DNA of 64,000 nt, taken from assembly GCA_023421245.1 (NCBI GenBank), contig JAEZTV010000034.1, positions 62,001 to 126,000 on the forward strand. The letters are read 5' to 3'. Every line of letters begins with the position of its first letter. Within the stretch, counting starts at the first letter, position 1. This document shows positions 25,912 through 34,229 of this stretch, piece by piece. This DNA comes from Bacillota bacterium (GTDB taxonomy: Bacteria > Bacillota > Clostridia > Oscillospirales > Ruminococcaceae). The notes below the pieces were generated by a model that made no database searches, was not told the origin of the DNA, and saw only the letters and a program-made list of their open reading frames with translations. A program made the translations under genes and the position numbers.

Positions 25912-25960
25912 AAAAAACCATCGTATTGCCCAGCCTATATGGGCAATACGATGGTTTTTT
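25912..25960. terminator. Strong bidirectional terminator between convergent genes
   Basis: A perfect 20-base stem pairs 25912-25931 with 25941-25960, flanked by A6 on the left and T6 on the right. It therefore works as an intrinsic terminator on both strands, serving the CmpB-like gene (+) and thiT (-). Confidence 0.93.
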
Positions 25961-26037
25961 GCAATACTATTGTTATTCATGTTTACCGAACAAATCAGTA
26001 ACAAAGAATTTTTGAATGTTTTTCGTTTTCGTGGATA

Positions 26038-26667
26038 CTATTTGACGGTTAGTTTTTTTGCGGTAAGCGTAAATATTCCAGAAACCAACACACACACAAT
26101 TGCGGTAATAATCATCTCCGGAATCATATAAGAGCCGTTGTAGACCAAGGAATACACAATAGAGAGTGTGTTGCCGCTAAACCGCCCAAGAATGGTATGT
26201 CCCAAAGTAAAGCCATCCTGTCCAAAGAACCACTCCGCATATTCAGAGAAGAAGATGTAGCCGGATGCAACATGAGAAAGATACCGCACGAGCATTGCAA
26301 CCAAAGCACCGCACAGGATGGATATCTGTGAGTTTTTTATTTTATTTTTAAACAGACCGGCAATTCCAAGACCGGTAAATGCAATGAGATAATCAAAGAC
26401 CACAATTCCAACAACAACCCCCAAGCTGATGCCCCTGAATAACCCTCCGGGGATATCCAATATTAACTGTATTATGCTATACGCAAAACCGGTTAAAATG
26501 CCCCATTTTACGCCGTTGCGATAGCTAACGAGCAGGATGGGTAGCATGCTGCACAGCGTAATTGAACCGCCATAGGGCAATGCGAAGACCTTAATAAGCG
26601 AAAGGATGGCCGCAAGCGCTATCATGATACCGCTTTCCGTCAAAAGGCGTGTTCTGTTTTTGTTCAT
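26038..26667 (-). CDS. thiT: Thiamine transporter ThiT (ECF S component)
   Basis: 209 residues with about six membrane segments. 'L-P-Y-G-G-S-I-T-L-C-S-M-L-P-I', 'Y-R-N-G-V-K-W-G' and 'H-V-A-S-G-Y-I-F-F-S-E-Y-A' match ThiT of Firmicutes, the substrate-binding subunit of an energy-coupling-factor transporter. A TPP riboswitch and terminator lie just upstream on the same strand and independently support thiamine as substrate. ATG 26667 is chosen for the GGAGG eight bases upstream. The ATPase and T subunits are shared and not encoded here. Confidence 0.92.
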   Translation of the reverse strand: MNKNRTRLLTESGIMIALAAILSLIKVFALPYGGSITLCSMLPILLVSYRNGVKWGILTGFAYSIIQLILDIPGGLFRGISLGVVVGIVVFDYLIAFTGLGIAGLFKNKIKNSQISILCGALVAMLVRYLSHVASGYIFFSEYAEWFFGQDGFTLGHTILGRFSGNTLSIVYSLVYNGSYMIPEMIITAIVCVLVSGIFTLTAKKLTVK

Positions 26668-26743
26668 TGATACAACCTCCGTAAAAATATGTGACAATCA
26701 AACAAGGTTGTTACAGCGCTTTCGGGGTCGTCATCGGCAGGGC

Positions 26744-26777
26744 ATAAAAAACGTCATGCCCCAACCGGTGCATGACG
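26744..26777 (-). terminator. Riboswitch expression-platform terminator upstream of thiT
   Basis: On the minus strand CGTCATGC (26777-26770) pairs with GCATGACG (26759-26752), followed by TTTTTT. It lies between the TPP aptamer and thiT and would stop transcription when TPP is bound. Confidence 0.85.
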
Positions 26778-26800
26778 AACGAATTAAAACTTGCGTTTAT

Positions 26801-26886
26801 TCTTCCTACGCCGGCATTATCCGGATCAGGTTAAAGGGTTCAAAACCGAAGACGGTTTCATCTCAGCCGATTGCTCAGCACCCCTG
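26801..26886 (-). ncRNA. TPP riboswitch (THI element)
   Basis: Read on the minus strand the region begins GGGGTGCTGAG, contains GGCTGAGATGAAACC, then AACCCTTTAACCTGATC, then GGATAATGCCGGCGTAGGAA. These are the conserved pieces of the thiamine pyrophosphate aptamer, in order. It sits upstream of thiT with a terminator between, so thiamine uptake should be shut off by TPP through premature termination. Confidence 0.95.
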
Positions 26887-26962
26887 ATTGAATTGTCACC
26901 GTAAGTATACGCGTTTCACGCGGCACTGTCAATACACAAAAAATGATGTGCCGAAAAATCCG

Positions 26963-27610
26963 CTATGCCTTCTCTTTGCCGGCCTTTATTCCAAAGCTGC
27001 ACAATGTGTTGATGCAACAGTCCTCGCACTGCGGTGCGCGCGCTTTGCACACAGCCCTGCCATGCAAAACCATGCGATGACAAAAATCATTCGATTCCTC
27101 GGGCGGCAAAAGCTTTACAAGCTCCATTTCGCAACGCAGCGGGTCTTTGGTGGTTGTTAATCCGATTCGGTTTGTGATGCGGATGCAGTGGGTGTCACAC
27201 ACAACAGCGGGTTTGTGATAGACGTCACCAAGAATCAGGTTTGCGGTCTTTCGTCCAACACCACTCAGGGTTAACAGCTCCTCCATCGTATCGGGCACAA
27301 TGCCGCTATAGCGTTCTATCAAATCCTGTGCAATTCTTTTGGTATCGCGTGCCTTTGTTTTATACAATCCACACGATTTAATAATTTCCTCAATCTCATT
27401 GACCGGTGCAGTCGCAAGCGACTCCAGCGTATCAAACCGTGAAAACAGAATCTTTGTAACAATATTAACCCTTGCATCGGTGCATTGCGCAGAAAGACGT
27501 GTTGCAATCAGCAGCTCATAAGGTTTTGTATACTCAAGGGAGCAAATTGCATCGGGGTATTCGGTTTTAAGCTTTTCCACAACCAGATAAGCGCGCTCTT
27601 TTTTTCTCAT
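26963..27610 (-). CDS. nth: Endonuclease III (DNA glycosylase/AP lyase)
   Basis: 215 residues. The helix-hairpin-helix with catalytic K121 ('L-S-G-V-G-R-K-T-A-N'), the catalytic D139 ('V-C-D-T-H') and the [4Fe-4S] cluster ligands C188-x6-C195-x2-C198-x5-C204 are all intact. It removes oxidised pyrimidines in base-excision repair. It is a single gene on the minus strand, divergent from pyrH and upstream of the thiT riboswitch. Confidence 0.96.
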   Translation of the reverse strand: MRKKERAYLVVEKLKTEYPDAICSLEYTKPYELLIATRLSAQCTDARVNIVTKILFSRFDTLESLATAPVNEIEEIIKSCGLYKTKARDTKRIAQDLIERYSGIVPDTMEELLTLSGVGRKTANLILGDVYHKPAVVCDTHCIRITNRIGLTTTKDPLRCEMELVKLLPPEESNDFCHRMVLHGRAVCKARAPQCEDCCINTLCSFGIKAGKEKA

Positions 27611-27844
27611 ACCAACTATCCTTATTGTTTCGACAATTTTACTTTCCTATCTATCATAGCCGATACGATGCAAAATTTCAAACGGCTGTTTAAACTTGAG
27701 ATTATTCGGCAAACCATCAAAATTTGCGTGGGCAAGCGATATTCGCTTTACTTTACACCGACGTTATTGTAAAATAAACGTTAGTGATAATTACAAGTGT
27801 ATCAACATGTTTTTACCAATAATCCAAGGAGGATGTTTTTTTAC

Positions 27845-28552
27845 ATGCAGCCAAAATATAAACGAATCCTGTTAAAGCTTTCGGGTGAGGCGCTTGCCGG
27901 GGATAAAAAATATGGTCTTGACTATGATGTTGTATGCGGAATATGCAACAGCATACGTGCAGTGCATGACCTTGGTGTACAGATCGGGATAGTAGTGGGT
28001 GGCGGCAATATTTTCAGAGGACGCAGCAACGAGCGCATGGAGCGTACCCGTGCCGACCATATGGGAATGCTTGCGACCGTTATCAATGCACTTGCCTTGG
28101 CAGACGCGCTGGAGCAGATGGATGTGCCGGTACGGGTACAAACAGCAATTTCTATGCAGGCAATCGCCGAGCCATATATCCGCAACCGCGCTGTCCGGCA
28201 CCTCGAAAAAGGTAGGATCGTTATCTTCGGCTGTGGTACAGGCAATCCGTTTTTCTCTACCGATACCGCATCCACACTGCGTGCGGCTGAAATAGATGCG
28301 GATATCATCTTTAAAGCAACCATGGTGGACGGTGTATACACAAGTGACCCCGCAAAAAACCCTGACGCGGTAAAATATACCGAGCTTACCTTTGCCGAGG
28401 TGTTAAACCTTAATCTTGGCGTTATGGATAGCACAGCTGCATCCATGTGCAAGGACAACAACATCCCTATTCTGGTATTCAGCATTGCTGACCCGCAAAA
28501 TATAGTACGTGCGGTTTGCGGTGCGGATATCGGAACCCTGGTAAAGAAGTAA
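27845..28552 (+). CDS. pyrH: UMP kinase
   Basis: About 235 residues of the amino-acid-kinase fold: 'K-R-I-L-L-K-L-S-G-E-A-L' at the start, 'G-I-V-V-G-G-G-N-I-F-R-G', and 'D-A-V-K-Y' and 'V-M-D-S-T-A-A' near the C terminus. It makes UDP from UMP. ATG 27845 is chosen because PyrH proteins begin shortly before P-K-Y-K-R-I; AAGGAGG (27826-27832) is 12 bases away, while ATG 27833 abuts it. It heads the pyrH-frr-uppS-cdsA-dxr-rseP-ispG-polC cluster. Confidence 0.95.
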   Translation: MQPKYKRILLKLSGEALAGDKKYGLDYDVVCGICNSIRAVHDLGVQIGIVVGGGNIFRGRSNERMERTRADHMGMLATVINALALADALEQMDVPVRVQTAISMQAIAEPYIRNRAVRHLEKGRIVIFGCGTGNPFFSTDTASTLRAAEIDADIIFKATMVDGVYTSDPAKNPDAVKYTELTFAEVLNLNLGVMDSTAASMCKDNNIPILVFSIADPQNIVRAVCGADIGTLVKK

Positions 28553-28632
28553 AACGGCATAGTGCTACGGCACAAGCCGTATCTTGCTGACAGACAGCGG
28601 TACAATAATTTTTTTATGAAAGGAAGTTCACT

Positions 28633-29190
28633 ATGATTAAGGAAGAGCTCGGTCGTATGACTGAACGAATGGAAAAATCGATCTCGGCGCTTAAAAATGA
28701 GTTCCACTCATTGCGCGCAGGCAGGGCGAATCCCAATGTGCTTGATAAAATTATGGTAGACTATTATGGAACCGCTACCGCAATTAATCAGGTTGCGGCA
28801 GTTTCTGTTGCCGAAGCGAGGATTCTCAACATCCAGCCTTGGGATGCCACGGTTATCAAGGCGATTGAAAAGGCGATTCTGCAGTCGGATATCGGCATTA
28901 ACCCCCAAAATGATGGCCGTGTTATTCGTCTGGTGTTTCCGCCGTTAACCGAAGAGCGCAGAAAAGAGCTGTGCAAACGAGTTGGCAAGTATGGCGAGGA
29001 GTCAAAGATTGCGATTCGTTCCATCCGCCGTGACAGCGTTGATAAGCTGAAAAAACACCAAAAGGCATCAGAGATTAGCGAGGATGATTTAAAGAACGGC
29101 GAAAAGCAGATACAGGATGTTACAGATAAATACTGCAAGTTAATTGATACGATGTGTGTCGATAAAGAAAAGGAAATTCTTGAAATATAG
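28633..29190 (+). CDS. frr: Ribosome recycling factor
   Basis: 185 residues, the family's standard length. 'L-R-A-G-R-A-N-P-N-V-L-D' and 'I-R-S-I-R-R-D-S-V-D-K-L-K' are the family signatures. With EF-G it splits post-termination ribosomes. The start is ATG 28633 after GAAAGGAAG. Upstream of it, ACGGC/GCCGT (28574-28587) could form a small hairpin between pyrH and frr. Confidence 0.96.
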   Translation: MIKEELGRMTERMEKSISALKNEFHSLRAGRANPNVLDKIMVDYYGTATAINQVAAVSVAEARILNIQPWDATVIKAIEKAILQSDIGINPQNDGRVIRLVFPPLTEERRKELCKRVGKYGEESKIAIRSIRRDSVDKLKKHQKASEISEDDLKNGEKQIQDVTDKYCKLIDTMCVDKEKEILEI

Positions 29191-29211
29191 CAATGGCTAT
29201 AGGAGCTGATT

Positions 29212-29949
29212 ATCATCAGTCACATTACGAATGCCCTTGCCCGGCACAATGCGCTGCCCGTCCATATCGGGATTATCATGGACGGTAACGGCCGCTGGGC
29301 AAAGCAGCGCGGGCTGCCACGGCAGGTCGGACATCAATATGGCGCGAATGCGTTTAAAGGTATTGCCGAATATTGCGCGAAAATCGGTATCCCGTACCTA
29401 ACTGTATATGCGTTTTCCACCGAGAATTGGAAGCGTCCGCAGAATGAGGTGGACGCAATCATGGACCTTCTACGCAAATACTTGGATGAAGTGTTTGTCG
29501 AGAAGAATATACAAGGAAGGTACCGTGCGCGCTTTATCGGAGATAGAACGCGGCTTGCTCCCGATTTGGTGGAACGCATCGAGAAGGCGGAACGGTTATC
29601 CGCAGACAGTAAAGGGACCTGTGTTTGTATTGCGCTCAATTATGGCGGGCGCGATGAGATTTTACATGCTGTCAGGGAAACAGTGGCTCGTGTTCAAAAA
29701 GGCGAGCTTATGCCGCAGGAGATTACCGAGGAGTATTTTTCAGCGCTGCTTGATACCGCGGAGATTCCCGACCCTGATCTGATCATACGCCCAAGCGGTG
29801 AACACAGAATATCAAACTTTCTGATTTGGCAATCGGCATATGCGGAGTATATCTTTACGGATGTGCTGTGGCCCGACTTTAAGCAAAGTCATCTTGATGC
29901 GGCGTTGCTGGAATATTCCAAACGGGCACGGCGTTTTGGGGGGGTATAG
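29212..29949 (+). CDS. uppS: Undecaprenyl diphosphate synthase with a non-standard start
   Basis: About 245 residues. Core motifs are 'I-I-M-D-G-N-G-R-W-A', 'Y-A-F-S-T-E-N-W-K-R-P', 'A-L-N-Y-G-G-R-D-E-I' and 'P-D-L-I-I-R-P-S-G-E-H-R-I-S-N-F-L-I-W'. It makes the C55 lipid carrier for cell-wall synthesis. The frame is open from the TAG at 29200-29202 and encodes the expected 'L-P-V-H-I-G-I-I-M-D-G' strand, but the only ATG, 29278, lies inside that motif. AGGAG at 29201-29205 points to initiation at ATC 29212 or 29215 (or ATT/CTG nearby). The exact start is unresolved. Confidence 0.9.
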   Translation: MISHITNALARHNALPVHIGIIMDGNGRWAKQRGLPRQVGHQYGANAFKGIAEYCAKIGIPYLTVYAFSTENWKRPQNEVDAIMDLLRKYLDEVFVEKNIQGRYRARFIGDRTRLAPDLVERIEKAERLSADSKGTCVCIALNYGGRDEILHAVRETVARVQKGELMPQEITEEYFSALLDTAEIPDPDLIIRPSGEHRISNFLIWQSAYAEYIFTDVLWPDFKQSHLDAALLEYSKRARRFGGV

Positions 29950-29952
29950 CCT

Positions 29953-30789
29953 TTGAAACAAAGGATTATGACCGCAATTGTTTTGTTGGCAATCCTTGTT
30001 ATTGCCATCAGTTTTTTTGAAACACCTGCATTTAACATTGTAATTGGCCTTATCTCCGCACTTGCGGTTTTTGAGATGTTGCATAACACCGGATATATGA
30101 GAAACAGATTTCTTCTCACTCTTTGTGTTTTATACTCATTTATCTTTCCATTGTTGTATATTAGAGCATTTAGTGCACATATGCTTTTGGTGGGAATGAT
30201 ATTTTTAATCTTGCTCGGGTTTTCGTACCTTCTATTACACGACAAGATTGATTTTACAACAATCTGTACGGGTTTTTTGGTATCGCTTATCATACCGTTG
30301 GTTTTCTCGGTTTCTATTGTGATTCGTGACCGTTTTTATCCCGACGGTCTGTTTTATTATCTGCTCGCGCTCGGCGGCGGATGGATTTCCGATTCAGGCG
30401 CATATTTCGTAGGTGTGTTTTTTGGAAAACACAAACTGGCGCCCAAGATCAGTCCGAAAAAGACGATAGAAGGGGCTGTAGGCGGCATACTTACAACAAT
30501 AGTGGGTTTCCTTTTGCTTGGTTTAATTTACGCGGCTTACCTGCGTTCCGTTGGGGATCAGATTGAAATATCCTATCTGGTACTCGCGGTAAGTGCTTTG
30601 GTATGCGCGGTTGCCGGAATATTTGGCGATCTGTTTGCCTCTATCATCAAGCGGCAGACCGGTATAAAAGATTACGGCAACATCTTTCCTGGACATGGCG
30701 GCGTAATGGATCGCTTTGACAGCGTTCTGTTTGTTTCACCGGTAATCTACGCAATTATTAGTTTCTTTCCAATTATTACAAGAGGATGA
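29953..30789 (+). CDS. cdsA: Phosphatidate cytidylyltransferase
   Basis: 278 residues with about eight membrane segments and the C-terminal CdsA signature 'I-K-R-Q-T-G-I-K-D-Y-G-N-I-F-P-G-H-G-G-V-M-D-R-F-D-S' region. It makes CDP-diacylglycerol for phospholipid synthesis. The start is probably TTG 29953, three bases after the uppS stop, with a run of G upstream. Confidence 0.93.
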   Translation: MKQRIMTAIVLLAILVIAISFFETPAFNIVIGLISALAVFEMLHNTGYMRNRFLLTLCVLYSFIFPLLYIRAFSAHMLLVGMIFLILLGFSYLLLHDKIDFTTICTGFLVSLIIPLVFSVSIVIRDRFYPDGLFYYLLALGGGWISDSGAYFVGVFFGKHKLAPKISPKKTIEGAVGGILTTIVGFLLLGLIYAAYLRSVGDQIEISYLVLAVSALVCAVAGIFGDLFASIIKRQTGIKDYGNIFPGHGGVMDRFDSVLFVSPVIYAIISFFPIITRG

Positions 30790-30798
30790 TGAAATGAG

Positions 30799-30841
30799 GC
30801 CACATTTTCTTCGGATTACATTCGAAGGGATGTGGCTTGTT
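30799..30841 (+). terminator. Hairpin between cdsA and dxr
   Basis: GCCACAT (30799-30805) pairs with ATGTGGC (30830-30836), with an inner CTTCG/CGAAG stem (30809-30813/30823-30827), followed by TTGTT. It could be a weak terminator or a processing site inside the cluster. Confidence 0.45.
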
Positions 30842-30877
30842 ACAAGCGGAAAAGTCATCGAATAGAGGCATTATGCA

Positions 30878-32035
30878 ATGAAAAAACTCTCAATACTCGG
30901 TTCTACCGGCTCAATCGGCACCCAGGCACTCGATGTATGCCGGCAAAATGCATTTTATGTTGCCGGTCTTGCCGCAGGCTCCAACACGAAGCTACTGGAA
31001 CAACAGGCGCGTGCATTTTCGCCAAGCGTGGTAGCCGTATATGATGAACACGCATATAAAGATATGAAACTTCGCCTTGCCGACACTGCCACCCGCGTTT
31101 TAGCAGGGGCGGAGGGCGTTTGTGAAATTGCTTCCATGCAGGGGTGCGATACGGTACTCAACGCGATTGTGGGCATTGCAGGGCTTCGCCCGACCATGGC
31201 CGCCATTGCCGCAGGTAAGACGCTGGCGCTTGCAAACAAAGAGTCGCTTGTAACAGGCGGCGAACTGGTAATGGAGGCGGCACGGCGGCACAAGGTCAAA
31301 ATACTGCCGGTCGACAGCGAGCACAGCGCGATATTTCAGTGTCTTGCCGGCAACAATAATGCGGATGAGCTGTACAAGATTATTCTCACCGCATCGGGAG
31401 GGCCGTTCTTTGGCAAGACGCGGGAGCAGTTGCATGAGGTAACCCGTGCACAGGCGCTGGCGCACCCCAACTGGGACATGGGGGCAAAAATCACCATTGA
31501 CAGTGCGACGATGATGAACAAGGGCCTTGAGATTATTGAGGCTGCGTGGCTGTTTGACGTTGGTGCAGACAAAATTGAGGTTGTAATACATCGCGAAAGC
31601 GTGATTCATTCCGCTGTGGAGTATGTTGATGGCTCGGTCATTGCACAGCTGGGTGTGCCGGATATGCGCCTGCCCATACAGTATGCTTTGACCTACCCAA
31701 ACAGGAGAACAGCGCCTTCAGAGCGGCTTTCTCTTACGCAGTATGGTACTCTGTCATTTTTTGAGCCGGATTACACAACATTTTGCTGCCTTGGGGCGGC
31801 CCGGCAAGCTCTTAAGCTGGGCGGGCTTGCGCCCTGCATCATCAACGGAGCAAACGAGCAAGCGGTCGCGTTGTTTTTAAGCGATAAGATTTGTTTTACC
31901 GATATCGGAGAGCTTGTCTGCGGTGCGCTCAACGAATTGCCAAACAGTACGGCACATACGATAGAGGATATAATCGCGGCGGATACAGTCGCACGGGAGT
32001 ATGTTATCCAACGGTATACAAGATTGCAATCGTAA
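30878..32035 (+). CDS. dxr: 1-deoxy-D-xylulose 5-phosphate reductoisomerase
   Basis: 385 residues. The NADPH site 'G-S-T-G-S-I-G-T-Q' opens the protein; 'A-L-A-N-K-E-S-L-V-T-G-G', 'L-P-V-D-S-E-H-S-A-I-F-Q-C-L' and 'D-S-A-T-M-M-N-K-G-L-E' are the catalytic segments. It is the second enzyme of the MEP isoprenoid pathway; ispG, a later enzyme, lies two genes on. The start is ATG 30878 after AGAGG. Confidence 0.96.
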   Translation: MKKLSILGSTGSIGTQALDVCRQNAFYVAGLAAGSNTKLLEQQARAFSPSVVAVYDEHAYKDMKLRLADTATRVLAGAEGVCEIASMQGCDTVLNAIVGIAGLRPTMAAIAAGKTLALANKESLVTGGELVMEAARRHKVKILPVDSEHSAIFQCLAGNNNADELYKIILTASGGPFFGKTREQLHEVTRAQALAHPNWDMGAKITIDSATMMNKGLEIIEAAWLFDVGADKIEVVIHRESVIHSAVEYVDGSVIAQLGVPDMRLPIQYALTYPNRRTAPSERLSLTQYGTLSFFEPDYTTFCCLGAARQALKLGGLAPCIINGANEQAVALFLSDKICFTDIGELVCGALNELPNSTAHTIEDIIAADTVAREYVIQRYTRLQS

Positions 32036-32058
32036 TTATAGATGGGATGGGATGGAAG

Positions 32059-33114
32059 ATGAATATCAACCTTTCTTCGGCGTATCATGTTGCGGGCACA
32101 GTTGTCTTGACTGTTTTAATCTTTGGGCTTATCATCTTCATCCATGAACTAGGGCACTTTCTTACAGCGAAGTGGACGAAAATCAGGGTTAATGAATTTG
32201 CGCTGGGCATGGGACCTGCGTTATTTCACTTTACGCGTGGGGAGACAAAGTATGCGCTTCGCCTGTTTCCCATCGGCGGCTATGTAAGCATGGAAGGCGA
32301 GAATGAGGACAGTGAGGATGAACACGCTTTTGGACGTAGACCGGTTTGGTGCCGCATACTGGTTGTGGTTGCGGGGGCTGTTATGAACCTAGTGCTTGGC
32401 TTTGTACTTGTTATGATTATTACGGCACAGCAGCCCGCGATTGCCTCTACTACGATTGCGGCGTTTGACAGCGAAGCGACGAGCAACACAATGCTTCAGC
32501 AGGGGGATGAAATTCTCAAAATCAACGGTACAAACATCAAGATTGATTATGATATCATCTTCTCTTTGGTTCGTGATACCGACGGCAAGGCTGACTTTGT
32601 TGTTCGCAGGGATGGAGAGACCGTTACCCTTCCGCAGGTGCCGTTTCCAGTACAAAAAAACGCTGAAACGGGGCAGACCATCCGCCTTGATTTTAAGGTA
32701 TATCCGGTAGAAAAGACTATTTTATCCACCGCACGTCAGGCGTTTTTTTACTCGGCAACCATTGCACGTGTGGTGTGGATATCGCTGCTTGATCTTGTAA
32801 CGGGTAAGTTTGGCGTTCAGCAGCTTTCGGGGCCGGTAGGGGTATCACAGGCGATTGGGCAGGCATCTTCGGCCGGATGGGAATCGGTATTATCGCTCGC
32901 GGCGTTTATCACCATCAATGTGGGAATCTTTAATCTTTTACCGCTTCCCGCACTTGATGGCGGCAGACTTTTGTTTTTGCTCCTTGAAGTGGTGCGCCGT
33001 AAACCCGTTAACCCAAAGTATGAAGGCTTTGTGCATACGGCCGGGTTTGCGTTGCTGATTCTGTTGATGATTGTGGTTACGTTCAACGACATCATGCGGC
33101 TGATTCGCGGCTGA
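32059..33114 (+). CDS. rseP: Site-2 intramembrane zinc protease RseP/RasP
   Basis: About 351 residues. The zinc site 'F-I-H-E-L-G-H-F' is near residue 28, a PDZ domain occupies the middle, and the second motif 'N-L-L-P-L-P-A-L-D-G-G-R' lies in the C-terminal membrane segment. It cleaves anti-sigma factors and remnant signal peptides in the membrane. ATG 32059 is the most plausible start; ATGs at 32041 and 32050 are alternatives. Its TGA overlaps an ATG by one base, but ispG probably starts later. Confidence 0.93.
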   Translation: MNINLSSAYHVAGTVVLTVLIFGLIIFIHELGHFLTAKWTKIRVNEFALGMGPALFHFTRGETKYALRLFPIGGYVSMEGENEDSEDEHAFGRRPVWCRILVVVAGAVMNLVLGFVLVMIITAQQPAIASTTIAAFDSEATSNTMLQQGDEILKINGTNIKIDYDIIFSLVRDTDGKADFVVRRDGETVTLPQVPFPVQKNAETGQTIRLDFKVYPVEKTILSTARQAFFYSATIARVVWISLLDLVTGKFGVQQLSGPVGVSQAIGQASSAGWESVLSLAAFITINVGIFNLLPLPALDGGRLLFLLLEVVRRKPVNPKYEGFVHTAGFALLILLMIVVTFNDIMRLIRG

Positions 33115-33137
33115 TGCAAGGCGAAAGGACGATTAAT

Positions 33138-34190
33138 ATGGTCAACCGATTTCGCACGAAAAAGGTTTTAATAGGAAATGTTCCGATTGGCGGGGGAAGC
33201 CCGATTGCCATTCAGTCTATGCTTTGCGTTTCTCCGCAGAATGTCGCGGGTAATATTGCTCAGGCACAAGCGCTCGCTGATGCGGGCTGCGATATCATTC
33301 GCGTTGCAATTCCGGACCAAAATGCGGTCAGATTAGTATATGAGATAAAATCAAATGTGGATGTGCCGCTGGTTGCGGACATCCACTTTAACTACCGCTT
33401 TGCACTCGAATGTGTGGCGGCCGGTATTGATAAAATCCGCATCAACCCGGGGAATATCGGCAGTGATCAGCGGGTAAAAGAGGTTGCGGACGCTTGCCGC
33501 GGCAAAGGAATTCCCATTCGTATTGGTGTTAATTCCGGTTCGGTTGAAAAGGAGATCCTCGCACGATATGGCGCACCCACACCTGAAGCGCTGTGCGACA
33601 GCGCGGTCTACCACGCCGCACTGCTTGAGCGATTTGATTTTAACGATATTGTTATCTCCATGAAATCCTCCGATGTGCGCACCATGGTGCGTGCCTATCG
33701 GCTTGCGGCGGCACGCGTTGATTATCCGCTACACCTAGGGGTAACCGAAGCGGGTACCGAGCGCATGGGCATCATCAAATCCGCAGCGGGTCTTGCTCCG
33801 CTGCTGCTTGATGACATCGGTGACACGGTGCGGGTTTCACTGACGGCTGACCCCGTCAAAGAGGTGCACGCCGCACGCGACATCCTAAAAGGGCTTGGCC
33901 TGCGCGGCGGTGTGAATATTATCTCCTGCCCGACCTGCGGCCGTACAAAGATCGACTTAATCGGGCTTGCAAAGCAGGTGGAAGAACGGCTTGCAACGGT
34001 GGATAAGGATATCACGGTTGCCATCATGGGCTGTGTTGTCAATGGTCCGGGAGAGGCGCGCGGGGCGGATATCGGCATTGCGGGCGGAGACGGACAAGCA
34101 GTACTCTTTAAAAAAGGCGAGGTTGTTCGCAAGATTGATGAACAAAATATTGTCGCCGAACTACTGAAAGAGATTGAACAGATGGAATGA
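33138..34190 (+). CDS. ispG: 4-hydroxy-3-methylbut-2-enyl diphosphate synthase
   Basis: About 350 residues, the short bacterial form. TIM-barrel features 'I-Q-S-M-L', 'V-A-D-I-H-F-N-Y' and 'I-R-I-N-P-G-N-I-G' are followed by the [4Fe-4S] domain with cysteines in 'S-C-P-T-C-G-R-T' and 'M-G-C-V-V-N-G-P-G-E'. It is the penultimate step of the MEP pathway. ATG 33138 is preferred, with AAAGGA eight bases upstream; ATG 33114 would add an unlikely eight residues. Confidence 0.95.
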   Translation: MVNRFRTKKVLIGNVPIGGGSPIAIQSMLCVSPQNVAGNIAQAQALADAGCDIIRVAIPDQNAVRLVYEIKSNVDVPLVADIHFNYRFALECVAAGIDKIRINPGNIGSDQRVKEVADACRGKGIPIRIGVNSGSVEKEILARYGAPTPEALCDSAVYHAALLERFDFNDIVISMKSSDVRTMVRAYRLAAARVDYPLHLGVTEAGTERMGIIKSAAGLAPLLLDDIGDTVRVSLTADPVKEVHAARDILKGLGLRGGVNIISCPTCGRTKIDLIGLAKQVEERLATVDKDITVAIMGCVVNGPGEARGADIGIAGGDGQAVLFKKGEVVRKIDEQNIVAELLKEIEQME

Positions 34191-34229
34191 ATCTTTGGCA
34201 TACCATCGGAAAGGCGTGGTGTTTTACCG

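Noticed and set aside
27655..27672. Sigma-D (motility) promoter from GCCGATAC between nth and pyrH
   Set aside because: No TAAA-type -35 box at the right distance, and the downstream gene is housekeeping.
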